Notes: generated by a model not told the origin, from the letters alone. 64,000 nucleotides of DNA from Bacteroidota bacterium (GCA_023446155.1 JAEXIT010000020.1:1-64000); one strand, 5' to 3'. Positions 7,692-17,503 are shown, numbered from the stretch's first letter. Program-made: numbers and translations.

Positions 7692-9377
7692 TTAAAACTG
7701 GAAATAAATAAACGGTTGTGGTCCGGCTGAAGCAGTGGCGTAAACCAACCAATAAACCAGTCCGAGAATAATTGCCTTACCAACAATTGGCAGCGCCCGG
7801 AAACTTCCCTGCATTGCATTCACCATTCTTTCCGGAAGAAAATGCCAGATAAAACCAATCGTCATTAATATAAATACATTCTTATATCCCATGGCGATCA
7901 CTTTCCATTGTTCCGGATCAAATGTAAGGTTACCAATATTCTGAATCAGCTCTAAAGCCGTCGTAAAATCTTTCGCACGGAAAAAGATCCAGCAAAACGT
8001 TACAAAGTGGAACGTCAGAATTACGGCAAATACCTGCCATATGGTTCCGCCAAAACCTTTCTTTTCTTCTTTTTTAGAAGGAAAATATTCGATAACAATT
8101 TTATGAACTGCCAAAGCCACTCCGTGTAAGGCCCCCCAAATGATAAAGCGAAGACTCGCACCGTGCCATAGTCCACCCAACAACATCGTCGTTAACAGGT
8201 TCACATTGGTAAACATGGTGCGTTCTTTATCACGCGACAACAGGAATGTCAGAGAAAACACAACCAATGAACTTACCGCAAGAATCAACGGAACATTACT
8301 GGTAGGCGCATAATTGATTCCCCAAACGATCAATCCGAAGAAAAACAGCGCCGGGAATAAAAATCCGGCAAAGGATCCGTTTCGGTTACCTCCAACAGAA
8401 ATATATAAAAAGTCTTTTAACCAGGTTGATAAGGAAATATGCCATCTTCTCCAGAACTCGGTAATCGAAGCCGACTGATAAGGTGTTCGGAAATTGGTTG
8501 GTAATTTGAATCCTAGCAATAATGCCACCCCGATAGCCATATCGGAATAACCGGAGAAATCACAGTAAATCTGAATCGCATAACCATAGGATGCCATAAG
8601 GTTTTCAAACGCCGTATAACTCGATGGTGCATCAAAAACCCGATCGACAAAATTGATTGAGATATAATCGGAGATCACCGTTTTTTTGATTAATCCACCG
8701 ATAATCAGCAATAAGGCCCGGTTTACATCGTCTTTGGTAATGTTTAATTTTTGGTAAATCTGAGGTAAGAAATCCTTAGCCCGTACGATCGGCCCGGCAA
8801 CCAATTGCGGGAAAAACGATACGAAAAACAAGTAATCCACATAACTTTTTGTCGGCTCAATCTCTTTTCGGTATACTTCTATGATATAACTGATCGATTG
8901 GAAGGTATAAAAGGAGATCCCTACCGGAAGGATAATCTTCTGAAAATCGAAATGTTCTCCGGAGAGTGCATTATAATTTTCAATGATAAAGTTGGTATAT
9001 TTAAAATAACCTAAAAAACTCAGATTCAATACCACACTAAAAGCCAGATAGATCTTTTTTACCGTTGCCCTGCTTTCGCGGTGCAGGATATTTCCCAAAT
9101 TATAATCGACCACCGATGATGCCAGTAGTAACAGGAAATAGACTCCGCTGGATTTATAATAGAAAAATAACGAGAAACAGATCACGTAGACCAATCTCAG
9201 ATGGAACGTTTTTCGGGTTAGAATATAGACCGAATAAAAAACGAGAAATAACCCCAGGAATAATCCGGTATTAAACAACAACGGCTCTTTCGGATTGTAT
9301 AAAAACCAATTTTTCACTGTTTCGGCAGTAATTCCGGTAAAAAGCGATGTTATATTATGGGCAAACCAATCTTGCAT
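7692..9377 (-). CDS. MBOAT family O-acyltransferase (AlgI/DltB-like)
   Basis: A polytopic membrane protein that moves acyl (usually acetyl) groups across the inner membrane to an extracytoplasmic polysaccharide. About ten hydrophobic segments are visible. The MBOAT signature GGLWHGASLRFIIWG carries one conserved His (about residue 405 from the chosen ATG) and GALHGVALAVHK the second, catalytic His (about 418). FWRRWHISLSTWLKDFLYI is the conserved cytoplasmic re-entrant region. I start at the ATG at 9377; a TTG at 9395 is in frame and would overlap the preceding gene's stop. It is the last gene of a probable argS-SGNH-SGNH-MBOAT operon, and the SGNH proteins are the expected acetyl-transfer partners, as AlgJ/AlgX are for AlgI. 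Confidence 0.92.
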   Translation of the reverse strand: MQDWFAHNITSLFTGITAETVKNWFLYNPKEPLLFNTGLFLGLFLVFYSVYILTRKTFHLRLVYVICFSLFFYYKSSGVYFLLLLASSVVDYNLGNILHRESRATVKKIYLAFSVVLNLSFLGYFKYTNFIIENYNALSGEHFDFQKIILPVGISFYTFQSISYIIEVYRKEIEPTKSYVDYLFFVSFFPQLVAGPIVRAKDFLPQIYQKLNITKDDVNRALLLIIGGLIKKTVISDYISINFVDRVFDAPSSYTAFENLMASYGYAIQIYCDFSGYSDMAIGVALLLGFKLPTNFRTPYQSASITEFWRRWHISLSTWLKDFLYISVGGNRNGSFAGFLFPALFFFGLIVWGINYAPTSNVPLILAVSSLVVFSLTFLLSRDKERTMFTNVNLLTTMLLGGLWHGASLRFIIWGALHGVALAVHKIVIEYFPSKKEEKKGFGGTIWQVFAVILTFHFVTFCWIFFRAKDFTTALELIQNIGNLTFDPEQWKVIAMGYKNVFILMTIGFIWHFLPERMVNAMQGSFRALPIVGKAIILGLVYWLVYATASAGPQPFIYFQF

Positions 9378-9391
9378 ATTCAAAAACGTAA

Positions 9392-10813
9392 TCAATTTTT
9401 CAAATTTGTTTTATAATTCTCGTAGGCTTGTAAAAGGGCTTCCGTAAACAGTGTTCCTTGTTTTTCATAACCTGCTTTGGAATAATGTACTTTGTCTCCA
9501 GACATCAATCCCTGCCGGTAATTCCTGTTCACCCCGTATAATCCTCCAAAAATGGAGAATAAATCCCAAACCGCATGTTGCTTGATTTCGGATTGTGTGT
9601 TAATTTCACGGGTATAATCGGCTGCAAATGTATTCAGTGACCGACGGTACAACAACGACGGCGGAGGCGTCATAACCAATATTTCCGCATCCGGATTTTT
9701 CTGTTTGATTGTCTCCACAAATTGGTTTAACTGTGCCATATAAGCGGTAACATCCATTTTATCAAAGGTTTCGTTTGTCCCCAGTGACACAATCACTAAA
9801 TCGGGATGCAATGCTGGAACCTGATCAAAAAATAATGGATACTTATTGTAATCAGAAAACTTAGCTCCATTAACCCCAATACTATTGTAAACAATCCCCG
9901 GGTTATCTCTTTCGAAAACCAATCCGTTTAACGCAAACTTTGACGCATTTTTATTGGGTAACAGGTATATTTTTTTTATCGTTTCGGCATTATAATAGCT
10001 GTAGACACCCTCCTGTTGCTCCATTGGCAGTGGGATAAACTCCGACCGTTTGATGCTTTTCTTTTGCATTTCGTTTGTTGGAATACGCAATGTTTTTCCG
10101 GCACGAATGTTATTATTCTTTAAACCGTTGGCTCTTTTTAGTTCGGCTACCGAAACATTGTATTTTTCGGCAATGATCGAAATAACCTCTCCTTTTTTAA
10201 TTTTATGGTTGATTTTTTTCGGCACATTCGATTCCAACACTATTGTTTTGGAACTGGTTGCCACATCAAAAAGATTCTGCCCTTGAGGTGTCAGAATTTT
10301 TAACGTATTAAATTCGTATAGCGGATCTTTCACGTTGATCTCCACTGCAAAATCTTTGGCATTGGTCGTTAGTGCAATACCGCTCAATCCCACTGGATTC
10401 CCATTTACAGGATTGATATTCCGATAACTGCTCCAGGATTCATTTGAGGAATAGCGTACATAATAGCTTCCGTTTGTTTTGGCCAGATTATACGGAAAAG
10501 AAAAACCAAGACCAGCATTCCCGAACTTATATTGCAGGTTTTTCCGAACCACTCCAGTAAACAAATCCGCCTGAATATGTGAATCCCCAACATGAAGGAT
10601 GTTCACTTTTCCCTTACCGGTCACTTCCAGCGTATACAGCTTTTCGAAGAACTTTTGCAACGCGGCCGTATTTGCAATCTTATTATCGCCATAAACAACG
10701 GGTTGCTCTTCTATTGTTAGTGTATCGACTACCGTTTCAAGGGAGTCAACCTGAGAAAAAGCAGGTCCGCCATAAAAGGCATATAGCAATATAAAAAGAA
10801 ATTTATTGCACAT
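9392..10813 (-). CDS. Secreted SGNH/GDSL hydrolase with a central LysM domain
   Basis: A 473-residue exported protein. A signal peptide (1-20, ending GPAFSQ) is followed by an SGNH fold: block I NILHVGDSHIQADLF (nucleophile Ser in GDSH, about residue 78), the block III Asn in VIVSLGTNETFD, and block V GDKVHYSKAGY with the Asp-x-x-His pair. Between blocks I and III lies a LysM module (KKGEVISIIAEKYNVSVAEL, then GLKNNNIRAGKTLRIP) that should bind N-acetylglucosamine in peptidoglycan or a related glycan. It starts 11 nt inside the preceding SGNH gene and lies just upstream of the MBOAT gene. The likely job is acetyl transfer to, or removal from, a cell-wall or capsule polysaccharide. Confidence 0.88.
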   Translation of the reverse strand: MCNKFLFILLYAFYGGPAFSQVDSLETVVDTLTIEEQPVVYGDNKIANTAALQKFFEKLYTLEVTGKGKVNILHVGDSHIQADLFTGVVRKNLQYKFGNAGLGFSFPYNLAKTNGSYYVRYSSNESWSSYRNINPVNGNPVGLSGIALTTNAKDFAVEINVKDPLYEFNTLKILTPQGQNLFDVATSSKTIVLESNVPKKINHKIKKGEVISIIAEKYNVSVAELKRANGLKNNNIRAGKTLRIPTNEMQKKSIKRSEFIPLPMEQQEGVYSYYNAETIKKIYLLPNKNASKFALNGLVFERDNPGIVYNSIGVNGAKFSDYNKYPLFFDQVPALHPDLVIVSLGTNETFDKMDVTAYMAQLNQFVETIKQKNPDAEILVMTPPPSLLYRRSLNTFAADYTREINTQSEIKQHAVWDLFSIFGGLYGVNRNYRQGLMSGDKVHYSKAGYEKQGTLFTEALLQAYENYKTNLKN

Positions 10814-12266
10814 GGGTGGTATCTTTTTTAACGGTCACACTGTCTTTTTTAACAACAGCTTTTGGTACTACCGGCGTTTTTCTGGCTGCCCGTAATTTTT
10901 TATACTGCTCATATCCCTGACTGATCTGATTATAAATCAGGTCGGATATTTTTTTAGCACCTCTATGGTTAAAGTGTGTATAATCTTTATTCGCCGATGC
11001 CGGTGCTTCTTCCACCCATTTCACCATGGATCCGTCACCTCCCATAAGGGTATACAGGTTGATATATCCGGATTGTGACTGGATGGCATATTTTTTCTGC
11101 GCATTGGTAAGCGGTACAACAGCCGAATCGGTTTTCATTTCCAAATCGTATTTTGTCGATTTATCGGCAGTGGAAACAATTAAAATCGCAACGCCAGGGA
11201 AACACTCTCTCAGGTGATTCACCACATTGGTCATTTTGCGCTCATACCAACCATAGTTATACGAACCGTAGTTGAGTACATTCGTTCCATAGTGCAATAC
11301 AATCAGATCGTACCCCAGTTTTTCCTGAAATTGACGCATTACATCGGTGTTGAATGTTGTGATTGGCAAACCGGAATTTCCTCGGTTCGAAAAATTATCC
11401 ACATGTACTCCTTTACCGTCATCAAAATTAAAACCGTAAACCGGGATGGAGTCCGCTTTAATAAAATCCACTTTTAGATTTTTAACTGTGCTACCCAACG
11501 CAAGGCTATTCACCAATCGGGATGGGTTTAGCTTTTTATAAATGGTATCGTTTCCAATTTTATAGGCAATCTTTGCCTCTTTGTTACCCGACTTTCCATA
11601 GAACAGGGTCGGATTGTATAGTTCACTAAGATGTTGCAGGTTCGAAGCCTTGTATTTTACCCATTCCACACGAGCGGTATCGTTTGCAAAAAAAACATGT
11701 CCGTTGATTCCGAACGGTTTTCGAGGGTGCTTCACATTCAGATAGGATTGCGTTTTCCAGTTGGTTGAAAACTCGTGTTTGATCGATCCCCGTGATGCGG
11801 CCGACTCGGAAGTAATGTTTACAAAACCGACTCCATTTCCTCCGAAACGGTTTTGGAAATTCGAACGAAAATCCTGTACGATCATATCCCCATCCGTCAT
11901 CGAATCGCCAAAATATGCGATACGCACTTTTCCTTCCTGATTGGTTTCCAGTTGGAATAGTTTTTCAAAAAAACCAACCAAATGCTGAAATCCTTTGTAA
12001 TCCTGAAATGTTTCCGTTGGAAATACAATACCATCCACCGCCTTAAATTTAATCGGCTCTTTGGAAATAGTGTCCTCTTCGTCTTTAGTGATCGTATCTT
12101 TTTCGATAGCTTCCAAAAGCAAACTATCGATCACCACATTTTTGGAATTTCCTCCGGTTTCCGTAAACAGTTTTTTAGGAAGGAACGATTTAAAAACAAT
12201 AAAAGCTACAATCGAAATGGCAAGAATGGCAAGTGATTGAAAAAAATATGATTTTGGCTGATTCAC
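10803..12266 (-). CDS. Membrane-anchored SGNH hydrolase-like protein
   Basis: A 487-residue protein with one N-terminal transmembrane helix (about 10-28) and an extracytoplasmic SGNH domain. Block I is RIAYFGDSMTDGDMI, block III LIVLHYGTNVLNYG, and the terminal DYTHFNHRGAKK gives the Asp-x-x-His pair. The C-terminus ends in a Lys/Val/Thr-rich tail. The start is GTG at 12266, with no in-frame ATG nearby. It begins 29 nt after argS and overlaps the LysM-SGNH gene by 11 nt. It is a paralogue-like partner of the next gene: two SGNH proteins with one MBOAT resembles polysaccharide O-acetylation modules. Confidence 0.85.
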   Translation of the reverse strand: MNQPKSYFFQSLAILAISIVAFIVFKSFLPKKLFTETGGNSKNVVIDSLLLEAIEKDTITKDEEDTISKEPIKFKAVDGIVFPTETFQDYKGFQHLVGFFEKLFQLETNQEGKVRIAYFGDSMTDGDMIVQDFRSNFQNRFGGNGVGFVNITSESAASRGSIKHEFSTNWKTQSYLNVKHPRKPFGINGHVFFANDTARVEWVKYKASNLQHLSELYNPTLFYGKSGNKEAKIAYKIGNDTIYKKLNPSRLVNSLALGSTVKNLKVDFIKADSIPVYGFNFDDGKGVHVDNFSNRGNSGLPITTFNTDVMRQFQEKLGYDLIVLHYGTNVLNYGSYNYGWYERKMTNVVNHLRECFPGVAILIVSTADKSTKYDLEMKTDSAVVPLTNAQKKYAIQSQSGYINLYTLMGGDGSMVKWVEEAPASANKDYTHFNHRGAKKISDLIYNQISQGYEQYKKLRAARKTPVVPKAVVKKDSVTVKKDTTHVQ

Positions 12267-12295
12267 CGTCTTATTATTTACTGGTTTATCCTGAA

Positions 12296-14071
12296 TTACA
12301 TTCGCTCCGGTACCTGAATACCCAGAAGTTTGAATGCCGATTCGATGATTTCTCCTACTTTTTTAGATAATTGTACTCGGAATACTTTTTTCTGACTGTC
12401 TTCTTCTCCAAGAATTAAAACCGACTGATAGAATGAATTGTACTCTCTTACCAGGTCATAGGCATAATTTGCGATTAAGGCCGGACTATGGTGCGAAGCT
12501 GCATTTTGGATTACCTCCGGATATACTGCAATCTGTTTTACAAGTTCTTTTTCTTTTTCGTGTAAAGCAATACTTGCTGTTTCATCCAGACTAAACGTTG
12601 CTTTTCTCAGGATCGATTGAATACGCGCATAGGTATACTGAATAAAAGGCCCTGTGTTCCCGGCGAAATCCACCGATTCTTTCGGGTTAAACAACATACT
12701 CTTTTTCGGATCCACTTTTAGCATAAAGTATTTTAACGCTCCCATTCCGATTATCTTATAAAGCGCCGCTTTTTCAGCATCGGTATAGCCGTCCAGTTTT
12801 CCAAGTTCTTCCGAAATTGATTGTGCCGTAGCAGTCATTTCCTCCATTAAATCATCGGCATCCACTACTGTTCCTTCACGGGATTTCATTTTTCCGGAAG
12901 GCAATTCTACCATTCCATAGGACAAATGATACAGGCTTTCGGCCCAATCAAATCCCAGTTTTTTCAGGATCAGGAATAACACTTTAAAGTGGTAATCCTG
13001 TTCGTTTCCTACAGTGTACACCATACCGCCCACATCCGGGAAGTCTTTAACACGCTGAATCGCGGTTCCGATATCCTGTGTCATATAAACAGCCGTACCA
13101 TCCGAACGCAATACCAACTTTTCATCTAGTCCGTCGGCAGTAAGATCGATCCAAACCGATCCGTCCTCTTTTTTATAGAAAACGCCTTTTTCCAAGCCCA
13201 TCTGTACCACATCTTTTCCAAGCAGGTACGTATTGCTTTCAAAATATTCTTTATCGAAATTAACACCCAGATTTTTGTAGGTCACCGCAAATCCACCATA
13301 CACCCATTGGTTCATTTTTTCCCATAGTGCTACTACTTCCGCATCGCCGGCTTCCCATTTACGCAACATATCCTGAGCTTCCAAAATGATCGGAGCCTGT
13401 TTTTTGGCTTCCTCTTCCGTTTTGCCTTCGCTCATTAAGGCTGCAATCTGTTGTTTGTATTCTTTATCAAACGTCACATAAAAGTTCCCTACCAGTTTAT
13501 CGCCTTTTAATCCGGTACTTTCCGGAGTTTGGTCCTGACCGAATTTTTGCCAGGCCAACATCGACTTACAGATATGGATTCCTCTATCGTTGATGATTTG
13601 TGTTTTATATACTTTTTTACCCGATGCTTTCAGGATCTCGGCAACCGAATACCCTAGCAGGTTATTACGAACGTGCCCTAAATGCAAGGGTTTGTTCGTA
13701 TTGGGTGATGAATATTCAACCATTATGGCCTTATCCCCATCTTTTGGCGAACGGAAACCATACTGTTCTTCATTTTTTATAGCGTTGAAAAAATTCAGAT
13801 AGTAAGCATCGTCAATCACGATATTCAGGAAACCTGAAACCACATTAAAACGGACCACTTCGTCGGTAGTATCAACCAGATATTGTCCAATTTTGGTACC
13901 CAATTCTACCGGGTTACTTTTAACCAGTTTTAAAAGCGGGAAAATTACCATTGTAATATCGCCTTCAAACTCCTTGCGTGTAACCTGAAATTCAACTTTT
14001 TCGAGTGTAACATCAAATAAAGCCTGAATCGCTTTTTGTATAGGTGGCGTAAGAATTTGTGATAATGTCAT
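12296..14071 (-). CDS. argS: Arginyl-tRNA synthetase
   Basis: Charges tRNA-Arg with arginine in the cytoplasm. The 591-residue class I synthetase has the HIGH-type motif HLGH at 130-133 within SPNTNKPLHLGHVRNN, and the KMSKS-equivalent KMKSREGTVV that is normal for ArgRS. An N-terminal additional domain (about 1-110) and a C-terminal anticodon-binding domain with FIQYTYARIQSILRK are present. It has its own -7 element (TATCTTTG, 14095-14102). The SGNH/SGNH/MBOAT genes follow with 29-nt spacing and no terminator between, so argS appears to lead that operon. Confidence 0.97.
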   Translation of the reverse strand: MTLSQILTPPIQKAIQALFDVTLEKVEFQVTRKEFEGDITMVIFPLLKLVKSNPVELGTKIGQYLVDTTDEVVRFNVVSGFLNIVIDDAYYLNFFNAIKNEEQYGFRSPKDGDKAIMVEYSSPNTNKPLHLGHVRNNLLGYSVAEILKASGKKVYKTQIINDRGIHICKSMLAWQKFGQDQTPESTGLKGDKLVGNFYVTFDKEYKQQIAALMSEGKTEEEAKKQAPIILEAQDMLRKWEAGDAEVVALWEKMNQWVYGGFAVTYKNLGVNFDKEYFESNTYLLGKDVVQMGLEKGVFYKKEDGSVWIDLTADGLDEKLVLRSDGTAVYMTQDIGTAIQRVKDFPDVGGMVYTVGNEQDYHFKVLFLILKKLGFDWAESLYHLSYGMVELPSGKMKSREGTVVDADDLMEEMTATAQSISEELGKLDGYTDAEKAALYKIIGMGALKYFMLKVDPKKSMLFNPKESVDFAGNTGPFIQYTYARIQSILRKATFSLDETASIALHEKEKELVKQIAVYPEVIQNAASHHSPALIANYAYDLVREYNSFYQSVLILGEEDSQKKVFRVQLSKKVGEIIESAFKLLGIQVPERM

Positions 14072-14094
14072 GGTGATTTTATTTTTTAAGCGTG

Positions 14095-14102
14095 CAAAGA
14101 TA
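14095..14102 (-). promoter_or_regulatory. -7 element for argS
   Basis: CAAAGATA on the plus strand is TATCTTTG on the minus strand, an exact TAnnTTTG match about 23 nt before the argS ATG. Confidence 0.65.
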
Positions 14103-14325
14103 CGTTTAATTCAGTAATTTATAAATTTGAGAATAACAAAAATAACTATTGATTTTCAAGTCTTTATATTTCCTTTCGCTAATTTCTGCATTTTTTACAT
14201 TTTTTTTGTAACAAAACCTCCTTTTTCATGTCTATTTATTGTGTTCATTCCCGGGTTTTATAGCAATTCCTATTTAAACCTGTTATAAATAGTACCTTGT
14301 TATACAAATAACCAAAATATTACAA

Positions 14326-14333
14326 TACATTTG
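14326..14333 (+). promoter_or_regulatory. -7 element for the outer-membrane receptor gene
   Basis: TACATTTG matches TAnnTTTG exactly. It overlaps an in-frame TTG at 14331, which makes that TTG impossible as a start codon if the promoter is real and supports the ATG at 14373. Confidence 0.6.
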
Positions 14334-14372
14334 CCTCGGGAAAATAATCATCAATTCGAAAAACAATCAAAC

Positions 14373-16763
14373 ATGAAACTAAAACTATTCGTAATCTGTA
14401 TGCTTACCGTTATCGGTAATCTTTACGCTCAAACACAGGGATCTGTCACGGGTAAGGTAGTCGATAAGGCTACAAAAGAACCAATATCGTATGCCACCAT
14501 TGCTATTAAAGAAAATAACAAAGTGGTTACCGGAGGTATTACCGAAGACAACGGTTCGTTCACTATTGGCGGACTGGCACCTAAATCGTATGTTTTGGAA
14601 ATCCAATATATGGGTTACAAGACGCTTTCCCGATCGATAACCATCACGTCTGAAAACAAAACTGTTGCCTTGGGAACTCTTGCCTTCGAACCGGAAGCCA
14701 AGCAACTGGAAGGCGTTACTGTGGTTGCCGAACGTTCTACTATCGAACAGAAAATCGACCGAAAAGTAATCAACGTTGGGCGTGACCTTACCACAGCCGG
14801 CGCTACTGCTTCAGACATTATGAACAATATCCCGTCGGTAAATGTTGATCAAGACGGAAAAATTTCCCTACGTGGTAACGAAAACGTACGGGTATTGGTT
14901 GATGGAAAACCGACCAATATGGACGCTTCTCAGTTATTAAAACAGATCCCGTCGACTTCGATTAAAAAAATTGAGTTGATCACTAATCCATCTGCAAAAT
15001 ACAATCCGGAAGGAATGTCCGGTATCATCAATATAGTATTACACAAAAACTCCAACAATGGTTTTAACGGAAACTTCAATACCGGTATCACTTTTGGAGA
15101 TGTACCGAAGTACAACAATACGTTAGACATGAACTACCGCAGTGGAAAAGTGAACTTTTTCGGAACCTATGGTAACACGTTGGGAGAACGTTTAAACGAA
15201 GGTGAAATCAAACAATTTGACGACAATTCCCTACAACTTTTTGACATTAGCAACGATAACAAAACGCATATGTTTAAAGCGGGGATGGATTTTTACATCA
15301 ACGACAAAAACACCATTTCGGCCTATACCAACCAAAGTTTTTCAACCGGTTTAGGTAAAGTTCGTACGGATTTATTTTTCCCGAATGCAGCAAACAACAT
15401 TACGCAAAACGACGTTTATGACGCCAACAATACAAACAGCACCTACAACTTAGCTTTTAAACACCTTTTCGATAAAGAAGGCCATACATTGGATGTGGAA
15501 GCCAACTACAATTATACCAAAAGCAACCAGGATGCCTCTTTTAACCCGGTAGGCGGCGGTTTAAATCCGTATGCCGATTATGTAAAAGACAATCGTAAAA
15601 GTACGATCATCAATGTGGATTATGTAAATCCATTGAATGCAAAATCGACTTTGGAAATGGGAGCTGAAGCCCGTTTAATGCGTACCGACAATAATTACCT
15701 GACGTCGCGTTTAAACACACCAAATGCGAACTTTAATTATGATGTGGATATCTACTCTTTCTATACCACTTTCGGTCAGAAGTTTAAAAAATTCAGCTAC
15801 CAGTTAGGTGCGCGTTTGGAAAGTTATAAAGTTCAGGCGGATTATTTCCAAAACGGTCAGAATGCACCGTTTAAAAACGACTATATCACCGTTTATCCAT
15901 CGGCTTACTTTACGTATTCACCAACGGAGAAAAACCAATTCCAGATCAGTATGAGCCGTAGAGTGGATCGTCCAAGTGTGGAACAAACCAAACCCATTCG
16001 TGAATTCAGTACCCCTAGGGTAACTTCAATCGGTAACCCGGAATTAGTACCACAGTTTACCAACTCGGTAGAATTAAACTACACCCGAATGTTGAAAAAC
16101 GGTTCGGTAACTGCCGGAATATATTACCGTGACATCCACGATGAGATCACCCGTACGTTCTACCCGGATCCAAATGCCGACCCGGATACGAAAAAAATCA
16201 TCATGAGTTATACCAACTTTGATAAAAACTTAGCGTATGGTTTTGAAGTTTCGGCCAACTATAAGTTCAATTCATGGTGGGATGTACAACCGAGTGTCGA
16301 CTTCTCAAACATTCGCCAGAAAGGGGTTGTTGCCATTAAAAACGACGTAACCGGAGATTTCGATTATACTTTAAAACAGATTGATGCAGCAGCTTTTAAT
16401 GCTCGTTTAAACAACAACTTTAAAGCTTCAAAAAGTCTGCGTTTCTCTTTATTCGGATTCTACAGAGGTCCGGTAGATGGTGTTCAGGCAAATAGCAAAG
16501 CGATGTACAAAATCGACGCGGGAACCCGTTACAGCTTCTGGGAAAACAAGGCTTCTTTGAGCATCCGTTTCAACGATATTTTCAAAACCATGAAATACGG
16601 ATTCGAAAGTCAGAATCCATATCCGGGTGAAGGAGAATTTCGTTGGGAAAGCCAATCGTTGTTCGTAGGATTCAACTATATGTTTGGTGGCGGAAAAAAC
16701 AGAGCTTTACAGCGTAAACAACGTGAGGACAACACCAAACAAAGTAGTGGGGGTATGTTCTAA
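14373..16763 (+). CDS. Outer-membrane receptor with carboxypeptidase-regulatory-like domain (OMP_b-brl_3 type)
   Basis: A 796-residue outer-membrane protein. A signal peptide (MKLKLFVICMLTVIGNLYAQ) is followed by a carboxypeptidase-regulatory-like domain (GSVTGKVVDKATKEPISYAT, about 24-105), a TonB-dependent plug (DIMNNIPSVNVDQDGKISLR, then VRVLVDGKP and ITNPSAKYNPEGMSGIINIV) and a long C-terminal beta barrel rich in alternating aromatic residues. Proteins of this build in Bacteroidota are TonB-dependent-receptor-like; the ligand is unknown and no SusD partner is next to it. It is a single-gene unit with the promoter at 14326-14333 and terminator at 16804-16829. Confidence 0.9.
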   Translation: MKLKLFVICMLTVIGNLYAQTQGSVTGKVVDKATKEPISYATIAIKENNKVVTGGITEDNGSFTIGGLAPKSYVLEIQYMGYKTLSRSITITSENKTVALGTLAFEPEAKQLEGVTVVAERSTIEQKIDRKVINVGRDLTTAGATASDIMNNIPSVNVDQDGKISLRGNENVRVLVDGKPTNMDASQLLKQIPSTSIKKIELITNPSAKYNPEGMSGIINIVLHKNSNNGFNGNFNTGITFGDVPKYNNTLDMNYRSGKVNFFGTYGNTLGERLNEGEIKQFDDNSLQLFDISNDNKTHMFKAGMDFYINDKNTISAYTNQSFSTGLGKVRTDLFFPNAANNITQNDVYDANNTNSTYNLAFKHLFDKEGHTLDVEANYNYTKSNQDASFNPVGGGLNPYADYVKDNRKSTIINVDYVNPLNAKSTLEMGAEARLMRTDNNYLTSRLNTPNANFNYDVDIYSFYTTFGQKFKKFSYQLGARLESYKVQADYFQNGQNAPFKNDYITVYPSAYFTYSPTEKNQFQISMSRRVDRPSVEQTKPIREFSTPRVTSIGNPELVPQFTNSVELNYTRMLKNGSVTAGIYYRDIHDEITRTFYPDPNADPDTKKIIMSYTNFDKNLAYGFEVSANYKFNSWWDVQPSVDFSNIRQKGVVAIKNDVTGDFDYTLKQIDAAAFNARLNNNFKASKSLRFSLFGFYRGPVDGVQANSKAMYKIDAGTRYSFWENKASLSIRFNDIFKTMKYGFESQNPYPGEGEFRWESQSLFVGFNYMFGGGKNRALQRKQREDNTKQSSGGMF

Positions 16764-16803
16764 TAATCCAAGAGTTTTAGATTTTTATTATAATTTGTTT
16801 GAG

Positions 16804-16829
16804 AAACCCCGGAATACCATTCGGGGTTT
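16804..16829. terminator. Convergent terminator
   Basis: AAACCCCG (16804-16811) pairs with CGGGGTTT (16822-16829) and is followed by a T run. It sits between the plus-strand receptor gene and the minus-strand fatty acid hydroxylase-like gene, 3 nt from the latter's stop. Confidence 0.85.
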
Positions 16830-16831
16830 TT

Positions 16832-17503
16832 TCATTCTTTTTTCTTTTCAAATTGCAGCGCTTTGGTTTTTTCGGGATCCTCGGCATTTTTAGTCAGATC
16901 GAACATCGTTCCGAATAGGCGGTCCCAAAACGTATTGCTCACTCCAAAACCCAAATGTTCGTTTTTATAATGATGCAAATGATGGTTTCGCCACAGAGGC
17001 TTCATAAACTTAAAAGGCGGCGCATAGGCATGAATCGCATAATGCATCGATGCATATAGCAAATAGCCAAACATAAACCCCGGAAAAAAAGCCCAGGTAT
17101 AATCCCATAAAAAAAGATAATGCAAAAGGAACAGCGCCGTAGCCAGAATCAGACTGGGCACCGGCGGCATGAACAAGCGTTCCCGGTCACGGGGATACTC
17201 ATGGTGATTCCCATGTAGTACATAGGAAATCCGTTTCATAGCCGGGCGATCCGAAATAAAATGAAACAGATAGCGGTGTGCGATATATTCAAAAAAAGTC
17301 CAAAATAGCATTCCCCCGAAAAAAAGGAAAATGACATTCCGGACTTCTATATGATATCGTTGATGCGCAGTGAGTAACAACCCTGCTAATATCGGGATAT
17401 ACATCCCCCAGATTACAGCAGGATGCGTTTTGGTGAGCACCTCCAGGTATTTGTTTTTAAAAAGCTGCGCCTGACCTTTATTATAAATGGTTTTGTGCTT
17501 CAT
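16832..17503 (-). CDS. Sterol desaturase / fatty acid hydroxylase family protein
   Basis: A 223-residue integral membrane di-iron enzyme. The histidine boxes are all visible: HRYLFH, HGNHHEYPRD, HYAIHAY and HHLHHYKNEH, spread between about four hydrophobic segments. The short form with HHxHH boxes resembles fatty acid 2-hydroxylases. A role in making 2-hydroxy fatty acids of membrane lipids is plausible for flavobacteria, but the substrate is inferred; a carotenoid hydroxylase is another possibility. It ends against a shared terminator. No second lipid gene adjoins it except fabH, whose stop codon lies 85 nt upstream of its start. Confidence 0.85.
   Translation of the reverse strand: MKHKTIYNKGQAQLFKNKYLEVLTKTHPAVIWGMYIPILAGLLLTAHQRYHIEVRNVIFLFFGGMLFWTFFEYIAHRYLFHFISDRPAMKRISYVLHGNHHEYPRDRERLFMPPVPSLILATALFLLHYLFLWDYTWAFFPGFMFGYLLYASMHYAIHAYAPPFKFMKPLWRNHHLHHYKNEHLGFGVSNTFWDRLFGTMFDLTKNAEDPEKTKALQFEKKKE

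Larger units (their letters stand above)
14072..14372. other. Intergenic region between divergent argS and the outer-membrane receptor gene
   Basis: About 300 nt, very AT-rich, with exact TAnnTTTG elements at each end (14095-14102 minus, 14326-14333 plus). Nothing else was recognised. Confidence 0.6.
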
